Shown here: positions 16,063-24,550 of the stretch, in pieces
Layout of the letters: every line of letters starts with the position of its first letter
Position numbering within the stretch: the first letter of the stretch is position 1
Source: Candidatus Cacconaster equi
GTDB lineage: Bacteria > Bacteroidota > Bacteroidia > Bacteroidales > UBA932
Length of the DNA stretch: 64,000 bases
NCBI GenBank assembly: GCA_018065895.1
Contig: JAGHSK010000045.1
Location: 1 to 64,000 of the forward strand
Reading direction: 5' to 3'
Notes under the pieces: generated by a model
Database searches by the model: none
Told to the model about the DNA's origin: nothing
Seen by the model: only the letters and a program-made list of their open reading frames with translations
Made by a program: the position numbers and the translations under genes

Positions 16063-16791
16063 ATGGAACTGTTCTACTCAAAAAACATTTCGCAGGGAGG
16101 CACCTGCCTCGATCAGGAGGAATCAAACCACTGCATCAAAGTGCTGCGTCATCACAACGGGGACCGTATAAACGTCGTTGACGGGCACGGCATGCTCTAC
16201 ATCTGCACTATTGTGAGCGACAACGCGAAGTGCGTTGAATTCGAAGTGGAACAATCCGTGGAGAATTATGGCTCACACGACTACCGTCTCCATATGGCCG
16301 TAGCTCCTCCGAAAAATTCTGACAGATTCGACTGGTTCGCCGAAAAAGCCACGGAAATAGGAGTGGATGAGATTACTCCTCTTTTCGGCGACTACTCGGA
16401 AAGGAAGGTCTTCAAGGGAGAGAGAGTCGGAAGAATCCTTGTTGCAGCGGCAAAGCAGTCGCATAAGGGTGCCATTCCGAAATTGAACGAAGCTGTCACG
16501 GTCAGGGAATTCCTCACCTCGGACAGATTCGGCGGAAGCAGGAAGCTGATCTGCTATTGCGACGAAGTCTCTTCTTTGGGAGTGGAGAAGGTTCCGATTG
16601 GAAAAGCTGTTGAAGGAGCAAAAGATATTGTGATAATGATAGGCCCGGAGGGCGATTTCTCGCGAAGCGAAATCCAGCTCGCCGTCGAAAAAGGGTGGCA
16701 GATCGTATCTCTCGGGGATAGCCGCCTGAGAATAGAAACTGCCGCCATGATATCCACAGCGGCAGTCTATCTTAAAAGTCAAGGAGTTTAG
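16063..16791 (+). CDS. rsmE: 16S rRNA (uracil-1498 N3)-methyltransferase
   Basis: A 242-residue SPOUT-class methyltransferase that methylates U1498 in the small-subunit decoding region. The N-terminal PUA-like domain (about 1-70) includes HCIKVLRHHNGD; the SAM-binding trefoil knot contains IGPEGDFS (193-200) and LGDSRLRIETA (about 217-227). KATEIGVDEITPL is another family motif. The start at 16063 follows the promoter box by eight bases; an open frame extends to 15883 but runs backward over the promoter. The 3' end overlaps the opposing SIS gene by four bases. Confidence 0.95.
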   Translation: MELFYSKNISQGGTCLDQEESNHCIKVLRHHNGDRINVVDGHGMLYICTIVSDNAKCVEFEVEQSVENYGSHDYRLHMAVAPPKNSDRFDWFAEKATEIGVDEITPLFGDYSERKVFKGERVGRILVAAAKQSHKGAIPKLNEAVTVREFLTSDRFGGSRKLICYCDEVSSLGVEKVPIGKAVEGAKDIVIMIGPEGDFSRSEIQLAVEKGWQIVSLGDSRLRIETAAMISTAAVYLKSQGV

Positions 16792-17549
16792 CAGCCAGCA
16801 ACGAGTTTCTTGTACTGCTTGATGCACTCTGCAAGGCGCTCATGAGCTGTAGTGTCGCCCGGAACGTTGTGAGATGGGTGAATGTAGAGTTTCACTCCAC
16901 GTTCCTCAAGAATCTCAGCTACGGTGCAGATGGTCATCCATACGGTGGTCACGAATGCAACTGTTGAGAGAGGTCCGATCTTGTCGAATTCCTTCTTCAT
17001 CTTTACAGAAGCATCCTGGAGAGGGCAGCAGGAATCCACTACATAGTCAGCAATCTGGAAAAGATTCTTTCCGCAGGAATGGCGGGGAACCTTGTTGCCG
17101 GTCTCAGAAGCCGAACCGAAGACAATCACCTTCATTCCACGTTTCTTCGCCTCAAGAGCCACGTCGATGTTCACGGCGTTGATACCTGTATGTGAGAAAA
17201 TCCAGATGCAGTCGTTCTTGTCGAAGTTCCAGCTTTTCATGACTGCCTGACCGTAACCTTCAGCCCTTTCAAGCCAGAGGAACTGTTCGATACCCATCTC
17301 GCCCACAATGTGAGTGAAGAATGTGAGAGGGAGTTCGCACAAAGGGTGGAATCCCACGAAACCTCCGATACGCGGATACATCTCTTCGATAGGAAGGTTT
17401 GCATGGCCGCAGCCGAAGGTATGTACCATATGGCCGCTCTGGATGCAGTCAGCCATTACCTTCGCGACCTCTTTGATTTTCTCCATTTGAGTCGCCTCAA
17501 TCTTGTCCATAACGCCCTGGGCGTTCTTTTTCCATTCGTTTGCGTACAT
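16788..17549 (-). CDS. SIS-domain sugar-phosphate protein (UPF0309-like)
   Basis: 253 residues with a sugar isomerase (SIS) fold. The phosphosugar-binding turns are seen as HTFGCGHANLPIEEM (about 43-57) and FSHTGINAVNIDVA (about 118-131). Relatives include MurQ etherase, GmhA and uncharacterised UPF0309 proteins; the sequence fits UPF0309 best and lacks the typical MurQ signatures. It is the last gene of a run namZ, ROK kinase, MFS transporter, SIS, so it may act on the phosphosugar made by the kinase. It starts 27 bases after the MFS stop. Confidence 0.82.
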   Translation of the reverse strand: MYANEWKKNAQGVMDKIEATQMEKIKEVAKVMADCIQSGHMVHTFGCGHANLPIEEMYPRIGGFVGFHPLCELPLTFFTHIVGEMGIEQFLWLERAEGYGQAVMKSWNFDKNDCIWIFSHTGINAVNIDVALEAKKRGMKVIVFGSASETGNKVPRHSCGKNLFQIADYVVDSCCPLQDASVKMKKEFDKIGPLSTVAFVTTVWMTICTVAEILEERGVKLYIHPSHNVPGDTTAHERLAECIKQYKKLVAGC

Positions 17550-17576
17550 TTTAAATCTTATTTATGTTATCGTTCA

Positions 17577-18728
17577 TTATTTGACTTTCGTATTCTTCCC
17601 GACTTTAACTGAGAGTGGAACAATGCACATCATTATCAATATGGCGGCTGTGAGTATCGCCGGCAGCATATTGTAATTGCCATTGTTGAATGCCACGCCC
17701 GTAATGCGCTTGAGGGTGAACTGCCCGAGCAGCGCAATGAACACTGCAACTGAAATGGCTGTTCCCGAATTGTTTCTGAAGGTGCCTCCCACATAATTGA
17801 GGATTACCGGGAAAGTTGCGCCAGCGCCATATCCGATAAGAATCATAGCCACGTAAACTCCCGCGGCGGATTTCATCAGATAAAGCATGGCCACCCCTGC
17901 AAGAGCTATCACAAGGTAGATGAAGAGTGTCCCGAGATCCTTCGCGAATTTCATGAAAGAGCCGAGCAGAAGCCTTCCCGCAAGCATACCGATAGTGAAC
18001 CAGGTCATTGCAAGAGTCGCTGCTGCAGTGTCAAGTGAACGGGTTCCAGTCAGATACGACACCGTGAAATCGCCGCTGGCTCCTTCAAAGCCGCTTTGAA
18101 AGAAGAGTACAAGGCCGAAAAGCAGAAGCGCCGGGTATTTGAACAGGCCCAAGGTCTTCTTCATCGAAACATTCTCTGCCGGCTTTGCCTCAGGGAATCT
18201 GATAAAGCAGAAGAATATGACAAAGCATCCCATTACGGCGCTCGTGAGATAAAGCGGAGTGTGATAATCCGCTATAAAATAGTTCAGCAAGGTCCATAGA
18301 AGCGCGCCTATGCAGTAGAATGCACCCAGCAGACTGAGCCTCGATCCACGTTTGTCGTCTTCATATATGTCCGAAACAAGGGCATTTGTCAACCCGTTCA
18401 AAACACCTCCGCCGATGCCGAGACAGCAGATGGAAGCCTGAAGCAAAGTATCGGTATCAAATGAGGAGAGTCCGAGTATTCCTCCGAGAGCGAGAACGGA
18501 ACTGAGAATGATAAGCCCTTTGTAACCGAACTTGTCAACAATAGGCCCGAAAAGAAGAGTTCCGATAATGATGCCGGCAGTAAGTGTCGGCGACAAGGCA
18601 GTGGCATTGACTCCCAATTCGCCGATACGTCCCATTATCGGGCCCAGCGAAAGCATTGTCACGCCAAAGAAAGCCATTCCGGCGCAGGCAGCAACAAACA
18701 CGGAAGTGGTGTTGTATCTCTTTTCCAT
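17577..18728 (-). CDS. Major facilitator superfamily sugar transporter
   Basis: 383 residues with about 12 predicted membrane helices. The loop between helices 2 and 3 (GPIVDKFGYKGL) is the MFS motif A, and DIYEDDKRGSRLSLLGAFYCIG resembles motifs in FucP/NanT-like sugar porters. Start at 18728 (MEKRYN) is preferred over a TTG seven codons upstream inside the preceding gene. It follows the ROK gene by four bases, which points to import of the sugar that the kinase phosphorylates. Confidence 0.85.
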   Translation of the reverse strand: MEKRYNTTSVFVAACAGMAFFGVTMLSLGPIMGRIGELGVNATALSPTLTAGIIIGTLLFGPIVDKFGYKGLIILSSVLALGGILGLSSFDTDTLLQASICCLGIGGGVLNGLTNALVSDIYEDDKRGSRLSLLGAFYCIGALLWTLLNYFIADYHTPLYLTSAVMGCFVIFFCFIRFPEAKPAENVSMKKTLGLFKYPALLLFGLVLFFQSGFEGASGDFTVSYLTGTRSLDTAAATLAMTWFTIGMLAGRLLLGSFMKFAKDLGTLFIYLVIALAGVAMLYLMKSAAGVYVAMILIGYGAGATFPVILNYVGGTFRNNSGTAISVAVFIALLGQFTLKRITGVAFNNGNYNMLPAILTAAILIMMCIVPLSVKVGKNTKVK

Positions 18729-18732
18729 ACTG

Positions 18733-19647
18733 TTATCTGTTTTTGTCAATTTCTCTTATTGCAAGAGCGGCGGCTCCGAGCAGAGCGGCCTCCCCATCGA
18801 TCAGGGACGCGCAGAATTCGACGTCTCTCATAGAGATCGGCTGTCCCCATTTGCGGGCCTGCTCATATATTTGTGGTATGAACTTCTTTGCAGGGCCGAA
18901 AATACCTCCTCCGAAAATAACCTTCTGCGGGTTGAACAGGCTGACCAGATTGGCCGCACCCATTCCCCACATCATAATTGCCTTGTCAAGGATAGCTGTT
19001 GCAATCGGATCTTTGCCGTATCCGGCAAAAACGTCGTAACTGCTCTTGCCGTTGTCATTGTAAAGCAGTTTTGCCTGATTGCCGATGCCGTTGCCGGAAG
19101 CATAATATTCGAAGCATCCTACGGGGATGAACTCCTCTCTGTATGGTGCTTCAAGAGCCATCCATCCGGTAGCCCCCACTATGTCGTTCGCTCCGTGCAC
19201 AATTCTGCCGTCAAGCAGAATTCCCGCACCTATCCCGGTGCCGACTGCAAGGTATATGGCATCAGTACAACCGTGCGCTGCGCCTTTCCACTCCTCACCC
19301 AATATATAGCAGGTACGGTCACTCTCAATGAAAACAGGGACATCCGGTCCCATTGCCCGGGAGATATATCCCTTGAGCGGGAAGTCGTCCCATCCCGGGA
19401 TGTTAGGAGCCCATACCGTCTCCTTCTTTGAGTACACGATACCCGGGATGCAGATGCCCACAGCCTCTATTTTCTCATCCGGAGCACCTGCAACAAGGGT
19501 CTTGAGGTTCTCGACTATGCATACAGCCACATCAGGACCTTCCGCACCGTCGAGCAGTTTGTACTCCTTTGCAACAATATGCCCATCGCTGTCGAAAATC
19601 GCAGCGGCGACCTTCGTACCTCCGAGATCAACTCCGATAACTGCCAT
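18733..19647 (-). CDS. ROK family sugar kinase
   Basis: 304 residues, an ASKHA-fold kinase of the ROK family. GVDLGGTKVAAA (about 5-16) is the phosphate-binding loop, with a second phosphate loop at VGTGIGAGI; ESDRTC carries the likely catalytic Asp. The usual zinc-binding CxCGxxGC motif is not intact: only the last Cys remains in PVGCFEYYASG. Members phosphorylate glucose, N-acetylglucosamine or N-acetylmannosamine. Placed between namZ and an MFS porter, it may phosphorylate MurNAc or GlcNAc, but the sugar cannot be read from the sequence. Confidence 0.88.
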   Translation of the reverse strand: MAVIGVDLGGTKVAAAIFDSDGHIVAKEYKLLDGAEGPDVAVCIVENLKTLVAGAPDEKIEAVGICIPGIVYSKKETVWAPNIPGWDDFPLKGYISRAMGPDVPVFIESDRTCYILGEEWKGAAHGCTDAIYLAVGTGIGAGILLDGRIVHGANDIVGATGWMALEAPYREEFIPVGCFEYYASGNGIGNQAKLLYNDNGKSSYDVFAGYGKDPIATAILDKAIMMWGMGAANLVSLFNPQKVIFGGGIFGPAKKFIPQIYEQARKWGQPISMRDVEFCASLIDGEAALLGAAALAIREIDKNR

Positions 19648-19672
19648 ATCAAATTCTGGAATTGTAAGTGTG

Positions 19673-20839
19673 TTACTCTGCGTAGAGGAGATAAGGCTTT
19701 CTCTGCGTTTTGAACTTTGCTACGTCATCAGCCCACATAGCTTTGATTTCCGCCGCGGACTTGCCCTGCTTGATCATCTTGCGGACATAGTCGCGTCCGA
19801 TGAGCAGTTCGAAGAAAGAACGGAAGAAGTGGTCGTCCAGATTAAGGTTGTTATATGCGTCGATGATGTATTCGAGATTGATGCCTGCTTCGTTGATCTG
19901 GTCAATCGAAGGCTTCTTGCGGAGATCCACACCGTAGCACTTCTTGTTGAGTTGTGGCGGATATTTCGCACCCGGAATGCTTTTCGGGGTAAAGCTGAAT
20001 TTGTATCCTTTCATATTCGGATGCCCGTACATTTCGAACGCCCATGCAGTGCCGCGGCCAAGGCTGACCGGAGTGGCCTCGAAATAGCACATTGACGGGT
20101 AGAGATATATCGAGCGCATATCCGGGAGATTAGGTGAAGGCTTAACCGGAAGCACATATTTTGACTGATGCGTGTAATTCTTGCACCTGATCACAACAAG
20201 ATCGCACTGAGCACCATCCGGCAGCCATTTTTCGCCATTTATCATCATGGCAAGTTCGCCGAGAGTCATACCGTGGCATACAGGAATTGGAAGATAGCCC
20301 ACTCCAGACTTGTATTTCATGTCAAGGATAGGTCCGTCAACATAAAATCCGATAGGATTCGGACGGTCGAGAACAATCATCTTCTTTCCATTCTTCGCGC
20401 ATACGGCCATCATCCTGGCCATCGTGGCATTGTATGTATAGAAGCGGCATCCGACATCCTGAAGGTCGAATACCAGAACGTCGAATTCGTCAATCACTTC
20501 CTGGGAGACACCTCCCTTGCCGTCATAAAGGGAGCGGATAGGAACGCCTGTCTTTTCGTCAACTGAACTGTTGACAATCTCTCCTGCATCTGCAGTACCT
20601 CTGAAGCCGTGTTCAGGCGAGAAAATCGATACGACGTTCACATCCAAGGCGATGAGAGTGTCGAGGACGTGTTTGTCCGGAGTGATGATACCTGTCTGGT
20701 TGGAGAGGAGTGCCACACGCTTTCCCTTGAGCATCGGAAGATATTCATCAACCGATTCGGCACCTGTCATAATGCGGGATTCTGCAAAACATACGCCCGC
20801 GACGAGCATCAGGCTCATCATTAATGCTAATTTTTTCAT
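19673..20839 (-). CDS. namZ: Exo-beta-N-acetylmuramidase NamZ (DUF1343 family), exported
   Basis: 388 residues with a cleavable signal peptide (MKKLALMMSLMLVAGVCFA). The DUF1343 family was shown to release MurNAc from the non-reducing end of peptidoglycan fragments. Family motifs are intact: GKRVALLSNQTGI near residue 40, FSPEHGFRG with the catalytic Glu (about 93-101), VFDLQDVGCRFYTY and the VSLGRGTAWAFE strand. Length is normal. Its ATG overlaps the tsaE stop by four bases (ATGA), and it heads the sugar part of the operon: namZ, ROK kinase, MFS, SIS. Confidence 0.9.
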   Translation of the reverse strand: MKKLALMMSLMLVAGVCFAESRIMTGAESVDEYLPMLKGKRVALLSNQTGIITPDKHVLDTLIALDVNVVSIFSPEHGFRGTADAGEIVNSSVDEKTGVPIRSLYDGKGGVSQEVIDEFDVLVFDLQDVGCRFYTYNATMARMMAVCAKNGKKMIVLDRPNPIGFYVDGPILDMKYKSGVGYLPIPVCHGMTLGELAMMINGEKWLPDGAQCDLVVIRCKNYTHQSKYVLPVKPSPNLPDMRSIYLYPSMCYFEATPVSLGRGTAWAFEMYGHPNMKGYKFSFTPKSIPGAKYPPQLNKKCYGVDLRKKPSIDQINEAGINLEYIIDAYNNLNLDDHFFRSFFELLIGRDYVRKMIKQGKSAAEIKAMWADDVAKFKTQRKPYLLYAE

Positions 20840-21255
20840 ATGTGGAATGTTAACTTTCTCGTATCTTCATCAACCACCTCGATTTTCACCTTGAGGGTCT
20901 CTTCCGGAAGAAGTTCCTCTATCATTTCAGGCCACTCTATCAAGCAGAGGTTACCCGAATCGAAATATTCATACAGTCCTATATCCATTGCTTCTGAAAG
21001 CCTGTTGATGCGATAGAAATCGAAATGATAGACAGGCGTACCATCGATAGTCCTGTACTCATTGGCGATGGTGAATGTAGGGCTGTTGACGATGTCATCC
21101 ACTCCAAGCTCCCGGCACAGTGCAGTGATGAAAGTAGTCTTGCCAGCCCCCATAGATCCGTAGAAGGCTATGATGGAACTCTTTCCCTTCCTTTCCAGGA
21201 ATGTCTTCGCCGCCCTGGACAGATCTTCAGTCCCGTTGATGATGATTTCAGTCAT
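20836..21255 (-). CDS. tsaE: tRNA threonylcarbamoyladenosine biosynthesis ATPase
   Basis: 139 residues, a P-loop ATPase that powers the TsaB-TsaD-TsaE complex transferring threonylcarbamoyl to A37 of tRNA. Walker A is GSMGAGKTTF, followed by VNSPTFTIANEY and the HFDFYRI strand; LIEWPEM supplies the Walker B-like end. Start at 21255 (MTEIIING) gives the family length; the frame is open to 21297 inside yifB. It overlaps yifB by eight bases and namZ by four. Confidence 0.93.
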   Translation of the reverse strand: MTEIIINGTEDLSRAAKTFLERKGKSSIIAFYGSMGAGKTTFITALCRELGVDDIVNSPTFTIANEYRTIDGTPVYHFDFYRINRLSEAMDIGLYEYFDSGNLCLIEWPEMIEELLPEETLKVKIEVVDEDTRKLTFHI

Positions 21256-22780
21256 TCGTCTTTCTTCTATCCAATGTTCTGAACTGCACAGCTTCACTGA
21301 TGCTTTGCAAAGTTAATAAATTATTGCCTTCCAAATCCGCAATTGTGCGGGCAAGTTTCAATATTCTGTCATATGCTCTGGCAGAAAAGCCCATTTTGTC
21401 GATGACACCTCTGAGGAACTCCTTTTCCGCACTCCCTGTACGGCAGTACTTTCTTATCTGAGCGGCATTCATCTGCGAATTGGTGAATATGCCTTCGTTT
21501 CTGAAGCGTTCCTCCTGAACCCTTCTCGCGGCGGCGACACGCTTTGCTATTTCTGCACTGGATTCCGCCTGCGAATCATTGACAAGTTCGCTGCTGTCAA
21601 TCTGAAAACAATTGATATGCAAGTCCATACGATCAAGAAAAGGGCCGGATAAACGCTCCTGGTAGCGATCCACGGCATTTCTCGAACAATGGCATCTTCC
21701 GCTTCCGTCCCCATAATATCCGCACGGACAGGGATTCATCGAAGCTACGAGCATAAAGGAGCAGGGGTATTCGACCTTGTATCTGGCTCTGCTTATGACA
21801 ACACGGCCATCCTCAATCGGCTGGCGCAGGGAGTCGAGCAATGTCTTTCCGAATTGCGCAACCTCATCAAGATAAAGCACACCGTTGTGAGCAAGTGAAA
21901 TTTCACCGGGAGAGGCGTTCGCTCCCCCGCCGATAATTGAAACCAGACTCGAACTGTGGTGAGGAGTGCGGAAAGGTCTCTCTCTCATCAGCCCCCTGGA
22001 ACTGCCGTATCCGGCAATCGAATAGATTTTACTCGTCTCGATTGATTCTTCCCTGGTCATCGGAGGCAGGATAGAAGGCAGACAGGAGGCCATAAGCGAT
22101 TTCCCGCTCCCCGGGGATCCGGAAAGAAGCACAGAATGTCCACCCGCAGCAGCTATCTCCAGACCGCGCTTCGCGATTGCCTGTCCCTTGACATCCTTGA
22201 AATCATTTGAATACATCGGTCCTGACGGAGTGACTGGATATTCGGCAGTTACGAGCAACTCACGCATATCCTTCCTCCCGCACAATATTTCAATCACCTC
22301 CGACATCTTCTCCACACCATATATCTCAATCCCGTCGAGATCGACGGTCTCCAATGCCGAAGGACGTGGGAAGATACATCCTTTGAATCCTGCCTCCTTT
22401 GCGTGAACAGCAATCGGCAATGCCCCCGGCACCGGCCGCACACTGCCATCAAGAGCCAGCTCACCCACAATGAGGTAGTCCTGGATGAAAGGCATTTTCA
22501 CTTGTCCCGAAACGGCAAGCAGACCTACGGCAATGGCAAGGTCATATGAGGATCCCTCCTTCCTGATGTCGGCAGGAGCGAGATTCACCACAATCTTCTT
22601 CCCCGGCACGGAAAAGCCATACGAATTGAGTGCAGTGGTCACTCTAAGCAGGCTCTCTCTTACAGCACTGTCCGGAAGACCCACCAGGTGCAACCCCACT
22701 CCTACCGAAATATCCATTTCTACTGTCACCGTCACCGCATTTATCCCCATACAGGTGGCGCAAAAAGTTTTTTCAAGCAT
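21248..22780 (-). CDS. YifB family Mg-chelatase-like AAA+ ATPase (ComM-like)
   Basis: 510 residues. The N-terminal part (about 1-165) is the Lon-like ChlI domain (NLAPADIRKEGSSYDLAIA); the AAA+ module follows with Walker A GSPGSGKS, Walker B GVLYLDEV, FRTPHHS and a cysteine cluster at CPCGYYGDGSGRCHCS; a C-terminal helical bundle closes the protein. ComM relatives are hexameric helicases that promote branch migration during natural transformation. ATG 22780 is chosen over an upstream non-ATG extension to 22807. It is the first gene of the minus-strand operon; a weak -7 box TAATTTCG is at 22789-22796. Confidence 0.9.
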   Translation of the reverse strand: MLEKTFCATCMGINAVTVTVEMDISVGVGLHLVGLPDSAVRESLLRVTTALNSYGFSVPGKKIVVNLAPADIRKEGSSYDLAIAVGLLAVSGQVKMPFIQDYLIVGELALDGSVRPVPGALPIAVHAKEAGFKGCIFPRPSALETVDLDGIEIYGVEKMSEVIEILCGRKDMRELLVTAEYPVTPSGPMYSNDFKDVKGQAIAKRGLEIAAAGGHSVLLSGSPGSGKSLMASCLPSILPPMTREESIETSKIYSIAGYGSSRGLMRERPFRTPHHSSSLVSIIGGGANASPGEISLAHNGVLYLDEVAQFGKTLLDSLRQPIEDGRVVISRARYKVEYPCSFMLVASMNPCPCGYYGDGSGRCHCSRNAVDRYQERLSGPFLDRMDLHINCFQIDSSELVNDSQAESSAEIAKRVAAARRVQEERFRNEGIFTNSQMNAAQIRKYCRTGSAEKEFLRGVIDKMGFSARAYDRILKLARTIADLEGNNLLTLQSISEAVQFRTLDRRKTND

Positions 22781-22866
22781 TTTTTTCTCGAAATTACATC
22801 TTTGCACACATTTTGCTCAGTCCATCATATAACCTCGGCATAATCGATTATTTTTAAAAAATTCGC

Positions 22867-22874
22867 TAATTTTG
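22867..22874 (+). promoter_or_regulatory. -7 box of the TPR/EnvC-like operon
   Basis: TAATTTTG matches TAnnTTTG; the ATG at 22888 starts 14 bases after it, giving a leader of about nine bases. Confidence 0.6.
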
Positions 22875-22887
22875 CGGATTGACACAT

Positions 22888-24531
22888 ATGAAAACATCTA
22901 TTTTTTACAAATTTCTGCTTGCGATTGCAGTATCCTTGCTGTCAGTTGTTTATACGGCCAGTGCCCAATCTGATGATTTTATCCGGGCTACCCATCTGCT
23001 TCAGACCGGAGACCTTGCGACAGCGCGTACCCTTCTTGAAAAGGAGATTGCCGCGAATCCTGACAATGACGCAGCATACTATTTTCTGTCAAACGCTGTA
23101 AGTTTCGAAAATGAGCAATCCACAGTTGAATACTGTCTGAAGAAGGCCGTCGCCTTGGCACCGGACAACTTCTGGTACAAGTACAACCTTGCCATCTTCT
23201 ACGCCAACACCGACAGAGTCGAGCTTACAATCAAGCTGCTGGAGGACCTGATATCGGAATATCCGAAGAAAAGTTCCCTCTATTTCGACCTTGCAAACCT
23301 GTATGTGTCGCAGCATGAAATAGACAAGGCCATCGCCGCTTTGGACAAGATTGAAGGCAAGCGGGGCAAGAGCGAAGCGATTGCTCTCACCAAATTCGAG
23401 TTGATGTCCAAGTCACCGACATCAAATGCCGACAGCGTTTATACCTTCATATCGCACTATTATCAAGACTGCAAAACCCCAAGGCTGGCCACGATGCTCG
23501 GGGATTATTACGCAAGGTCCTATAACGACTCCCTTGCCCTGAAGTTCTACAACGAAGCCACTGCCATTGATGAGGATTACAGCCCAGCTTACTTTGGAAA
23601 AGCAAACATATATCAGTCAAAAAGGCAATACGGACGCTATTTCGAGAATCTTGGCAGATTTATGGAAGATGAGAACATCAACCCTGCCGTCAAGGCGGAT
23701 TATATGAATGAACTCACCTCTTCAGCCCAGTTCACGCATACTTTCAAGCCGGAGCTTGATTCCATAATAGGAATCATTCAGGACACGCATCCGGGTGACA
23801 GTGTGATAAGCGTAATGTCCAGCGGGTACTACTACCGCACCGGAAGGCCATATCTGGCGGCAGACATCCTCAAGCAGACATCCGATCTGTATCCGGAGAG
23901 TTCTTCCATTGCCATGCAGTACCTTATTTTCCTGTATTATCAAAAAGCCTGGCCCGCACTGATTGAGCAGTCCACGCTCATGTTGCAAAGATTCAAGGGG
24001 AACACCGACATCCTGCAGATAAGAGCGATTGCATTCACACAACAGGACAACCTGCGCGCCGCCATCGAGGATTACCAAGCCATTCTGGACCAAAAGCCGG
24101 CAGACACTCTGATAACGGTTTCCACCTACTCCGCCATAGGTGACCTGTATTACAAAGTGGGAGAAACGACAAAGGCATATCTATGCTACGATAAGGCACT
24201 CAAAATTAACCCTGGCTATTGTCCTGCTCTGAACAACTATGCCTATTTCCTTTCACTGGAAGGCAAGAAGCTGAAGAAGGCCAAGGAAATGAGCAAACGG
24301 ACAATTGAAGCCGAACCGGACAATCCTACATATCTGGACACTTATGCCTGGATTCTCCACCTTATGGGAGACAACCTTGAGGCGAAAGCCATGTTCAAAC
24401 ACGCAATGCAATACGGAGGGAAGGATTCCGCAGAGATGTTAAGGCATTATGCGGAGGTCCTGCAGGCCCTTGGGGAGAACGATCTGGCAAACATCTACCG
24501 CACACAGGCAAAGAATCTCGAACAACGCTGA
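22888..24531 (+). CDS. Exported tetratricopeptide-repeat protein
   Basis: 547 residues: a signal peptide ending near Ala-Ser-Ala-Gln (about 26-29), then tandem TPR units along most of the length (for example RATHLLQTGDLATARTLLEK, and AYLCYDKALKINPGYCPALN near the C-terminus). TPR arrays hold protein partners together; in Bacteroidota such proteins often sit in the periplasm or at the outer membrane. The protein has no enzymatic domain. It is 19 bases upstream of the EnvC-like gene and probably shares its operon and envelope role. ATG 22888 is preferred over the TTG at 22879. Confidence 0.85.
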   Translation: MKTSIFYKFLLAIAVSLLSVVYTASAQSDDFIRATHLLQTGDLATARTLLEKEIAANPDNDAAYYFLSNAVSFENEQSTVEYCLKKAVALAPDNFWYKYNLAIFYANTDRVELTIKLLEDLISEYPKKSSLYFDLANLYVSQHEIDKAIAALDKIEGKRGKSEAIALTKFELMSKSPTSNADSVYTFISHYYQDCKTPRLATMLGDYYARSYNDSLALKFYNEATAIDEDYSPAYFGKANIYQSKRQYGRYFENLGRFMEDENINPAVKADYMNELTSSAQFTHTFKPELDSIIGIIQDTHPGDSVISVMSSGYYYRTGRPYLAADILKQTSDLYPESSSIAMQYLIFLYYQKAWPALIEQSTLMLQRFKGNTDILQIRAIAFTQQDNLRAAIEDYQAILDQKPADTLITVSTYSAIGDLYYKVGETTKAYLCYDKALKINPGYCPALNNYAYFLSLEGKKLKKAKEMSKRTIEAEPDNPTYLDTYAWILHLMGDNLEAKAMFKHAMQYGGKDSAEMLRHYAEVLQALGENDLANIYRTQAKNLEQR

Positions 24532-24550
24532 CGCATTATATCGAACTCCT

